From an uncultured Clostridia bacterium (lineage in GTDB: Bacteria; Bacillota; Clostridia; TANB77; CAG-508), in the NCBI GenBank assembly GCA_934120135.1, contig CAKOTK010000003.1:132341-196340 (forward strand): a DNA stretch of 64,000 bases, written 5' to 3'. Under the pieces are notes generated by a model. That model saw only the letters and a program-made list of their open reading frames with translations, did no database searches and was not told the origin of the DNA. The stretch's first letter is position 1, and each line of letters starts with the position of its first letter. Shown here in pieces: positions 62,012-64,000 of the stretch. The translations under genes were made by a program, and so were the position numbers.

Positions 62012-63835
62012 TTATTCTGCTGTAGCTCTTCTTGCCATTCTTTCTCTATCTTTATTATTTAATATTTTCTTTCTTAGACGAATATTTTTTGGAGTTACTT
62101 CAACTAATTCGTCTTCAGCTATAAATTCAATAGCTTTTTCTAATGACATTTGTACTGGTGGTACTAAACGAAGTGCATCATCAGAACCTGAAGCCCTAGT
62201 GTTTGTTAAGTGTTTTTCTTTACATACATTTATAGATATATCTTCATTTCTAGAGTTTATACCAACTATCATTCCCTCATACACCTCAACACCTGCACCA
62301 ATTAATAGTTCTCCTCTTTCTTGTGCATTGTATAGTCCATAAGTAATTGATATTCCTGGTTCAAATGCTACTAAAACTCCTCTTGTTCTTGCTTGAATTT
62401 CACCTTTATATGGCTCATAATTATCAAATATGCTGTTCATAGTTCCTTCACCTTTTGTATCAGTTAAGAACTCTGTACGATATCCAATTAAACCTCTTGC
62501 TGGAATTCTAAATTCTATTTTAGTATGTCCTGCTTCAGCTGGTTCCATGTTTGCCATTTCAGCTTTTCTTCTACCTAATTTTTCAATAACATTTCCTATA
62601 CAATCATCTGGTACATTTACAACCAATCTTTCCATTGGTTCACATTTTACGCCATCAATTTCTTTAAATATAACTTTTGGACGAGATACTAAAAGTTCAA
62701 ATCCTTCTCTTCTCATTGTTTCTATTAATACTGACAAGTGTAATTCTCCACGTCCACATACTTCAAAACTATCTGGTGTGTCTGTTTCTTTTACACGTAA
62801 ACTTACATTTCTTTCAAGTTCTTTAAATAGTCTATCACGAATATGTCTCGATGTAACAAACTGTCCCTCTTTACCTGCTAAAGGTCCATTGTTAACACTA
62901 AATGTCATAGATACTGTTGGTTCATCAATATCAACAAAATCGATTTTTTCTGGATTATTTATATCACAAACAGTTTCTCCAATGTTGATATCACCAATAC
63001 CTGAAATACATACTATATCTCCAGCACCAACTTCTTCAACTTCTGTTCTTTTTAGACCTTGATAAGTAAATAATTTAGCAATTTTTCCTTGTGTTACTTT
63101 GTCATCTTTTTTACAAACTGCAACACTTTGTCCTGCTTTAATTGTTCCACGTTCTACTCTACCAACTGCTAGTCTTCCTAAATAATCATCATAGTCAATA
63201 TTAGAAACTAATAATTGCATTGTTCCTTCTTGCTCACATGCTGGTGGATTTATATTTTTGATAATTGTGTCAAAAATGCATGTTACATTATCACTTTCAT
63301 CTGTTAAATTCATTTTAGCTATTCCATTTTTGGCAGATGCATATACAACTGGGAAATCTAGTTGTTCATCATTTGCATTTAATTCAATAAATAACTCTAA
63401 AACTTTATCAACAACTTTTAGTGGATCTGCACCTGGTCTATCTATTTTGTTTATAACAACAATTGGTTTTAAATTTAATGCTAAAGATTTCTTTAAAACT
63501 TCTCTAGTTTGAGGCATTGGTCCTTCAAAGGCATCAACTAATAAAAGTACACCGTCTACCATTTTAAGTACACGTTCTACTTCTCCTCCAAAATCAGCAT
63601 GGCCGGGCGTATCTACTATATTTATTTTTATCCCATTATACATAACTGATGTATTTTTAGAAAGAATTGTAATTCCTCTTTCTTTTTCAATATCTCCTGA
63701 GTCCATTACTCTTTCAGCTACTTGCTCATTTTCTCTAAACACATGGCTTTGTCTTAAAAGAGCATCAACTAATGTAGTTTTTCCATGATCTACGTGTGCA
63801 ATTATTGCTATGTTTCTAATATTTTGATTATTCAT
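62012..63835 (-). CDS. typA: Translational GTPase TypA/BipA
   Basis: A 607-residue elongation-factor-like GTPase: IAIIAHVDHGKTTLVDALL (P-loop), RGITILSKNTS (switch I), DTPGHADFGGEV, NKIDRPGA, then domain II, EF-G-like domains III and V and the BipA-specific C-terminal domain (GARGSDDALRL-like). It acts in ribosome assembly and stress. It opens the operon typA-(61671 gene)-trmR with a perfect consensus promoter. Confidence 0.97.
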   Translation of the reverse strand: MNNQNIRNIAIIAHVDHGKTTLVDALLRQSHVFRENEQVAERVMDSGDIEKERGITILSKNTSVMYNGIKINIVDTPGHADFGGEVERVLKMVDGVLLLVDAFEGPMPQTREVLKKSLALNLKPIVVINKIDRPGADPLKVVDKVLELFIELNANDEQLDFPVVYASAKNGIAKMNLTDESDNVTCIFDTIIKNINPPACEQEGTMQLLVSNIDYDDYLGRLAVGRVERGTIKAGQSVAVCKKDDKVTQGKIAKLFTYQGLKRTEVEEVGAGDIVCISGIGDINIGETVCDINNPEKIDFVDIDEPTVSMTFSVNNGPLAGKEGQFVTSRHIRDRLFKELERNVSLRVKETDTPDSFEVCGRGELHLSVLIETMRREGFELLVSRPKVIFKEIDGVKCEPMERLVVNVPDDCIGNVIEKLGRRKAEMANMEPAEAGHTKIEFRIPARGLIGYRTEFLTDTKGEGTMNSIFDNYEPYKGEIQARTRGVLVAFEPGISITYGLYNAQERGELLIGAGVEVYEGMIVGINSRNEDISINVCKEKHLTNTRASGSDDALRLVPPVQMSLEKAIEFIAEDELVEVTPKNIRLRKKILNNKDRERMARRATAE

Positions 63836-63876
63836 TTTTTATTACCTCTATCTCTATTTTTTAGTTCAACATTTCA

Positions 63877-63905
63877 ATTATACTCTAGTAGCAAACATTT
63901 GTCAA
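63877..63905 (-). promoter_or_regulatory. typA promoter, full consensus
   Basis: TTGACA (63905-63900), exactly 17 bases, TATAAT (63882-63877) on the minus strand, 42 bases before the typA start. Confidence 0.85.
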
Positions 63906-64000
63906 CATAATATCAATTAAATATATGATTAACTTTTGATATGATCACCCTGAGTAAATAATTTATGATTTGTTCACCCTTGTATTAAAAATTGTGATAT

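Noticed and set aside
63930..64000. Two similar ATCACCC/TTCACCC words near the window end
   Set aside because: Too short and degenerate to call a repeat, and the sequence is cut by the window edge.

Overview
This window looks like a chromosome segment of a low-GC, spore-forming member of the Clostridia, probably an uncultured gut lineage. The supporting evidence is: very AT-rich DNA; Firmicutes-type ribosome binding sites; sporulation genes (ytxC-like, gerW/ytfJ with its DUF2953 partner, spoVS); a T-box leader in front of ileS; a type A RNase P RNA; and Clostridia-style clusters (queA-tgt...secDF, recA-recX-scpA, der-plsY-gpsA). The genus-level placement is inference.

Layout. 1-3.8 kb: two type-IV-pilin-like surface genes, one fused to BspA/DUF285 repeats. 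Each is preceded by a duplicated leader with a promoter, an (AG)n tract and a terminator. A remnant of an Rpn-family nuclease lies between them. 3.8-8.6 kb: DUF4912 protein with a GH57 enzyme, a membrane glycosyltransferase, a YtxC-like sporulation protein and a rhodanese. 8.7-17.6 kb: an eroded queA-tgt-(TIGR04086)-HD-secD-secF cluster with inserted palindromic repeats and a tgt reading-frame break. 17.6-23.1 kb: ileS with T-box, obgE, trpS. 23.3-26.5 kb: an unknown gene, a composition-shifted acetate kinase with an unusual palindromic start region, and metK. 26.6-35 kb: M23 peptidase, gerW, DUF2953, scpA, recX, recA, a peptide-binding protein, spoVS, ymdB-like and a RelE/Phd toxin-antitoxin pair. 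35-45 kb: tRNA-Leu, HD protein, pseudouridine synthase, RNase P RNA, unknown genes, asd, the dtd-gpsA-plsY-der operon and dCMP deaminase. 45-52.5 kb: rpmF, lspA, a calcium ATPase, YbaK, two zinc-ribbon membrane proteins (one PrsW-like), DUF1653. 52.5-64 kb: an MBOAT/DHHW O-acylation pair, HD and Nudix enzymes, tRNA-Gly, a frame-broken DUF368 lipid-carrier transporter, U32 tRNA hydroxylase (trhP-like), a 22-residue hydrophobic peptide gene, a tRNA methyltransferase and typA.

Most notable observation. I checked every in-frame CGG codon by eye. In the roughly 18,000 codons of native-looking genes CGG occurs only twice, in tgt (14745-14747, minus strand) and in the DUF368 gene (58767-58769). In both it follows CCA, and in both it sits exactly where the conserved frame needs a +1 shift to restore a Pro-Gly pair. 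The only other in-frame CGGs are in two genes of foreign composition (acetate kinase, three; the membrane protein at 55913, one). This pattern fits +1 frameshifting at an unassigned or starved CGG codon (CCA-C-GGN). Sequencing error or ordinary gene decay remain possible. Other items worth a second look are the slippery (AG)n leaders, the small hydrophobic peptide gene, the alternative-fold leader at 55823-55884, the promoter hidden in a hairpin at 51829-51882, and several palindromic repeat elements.
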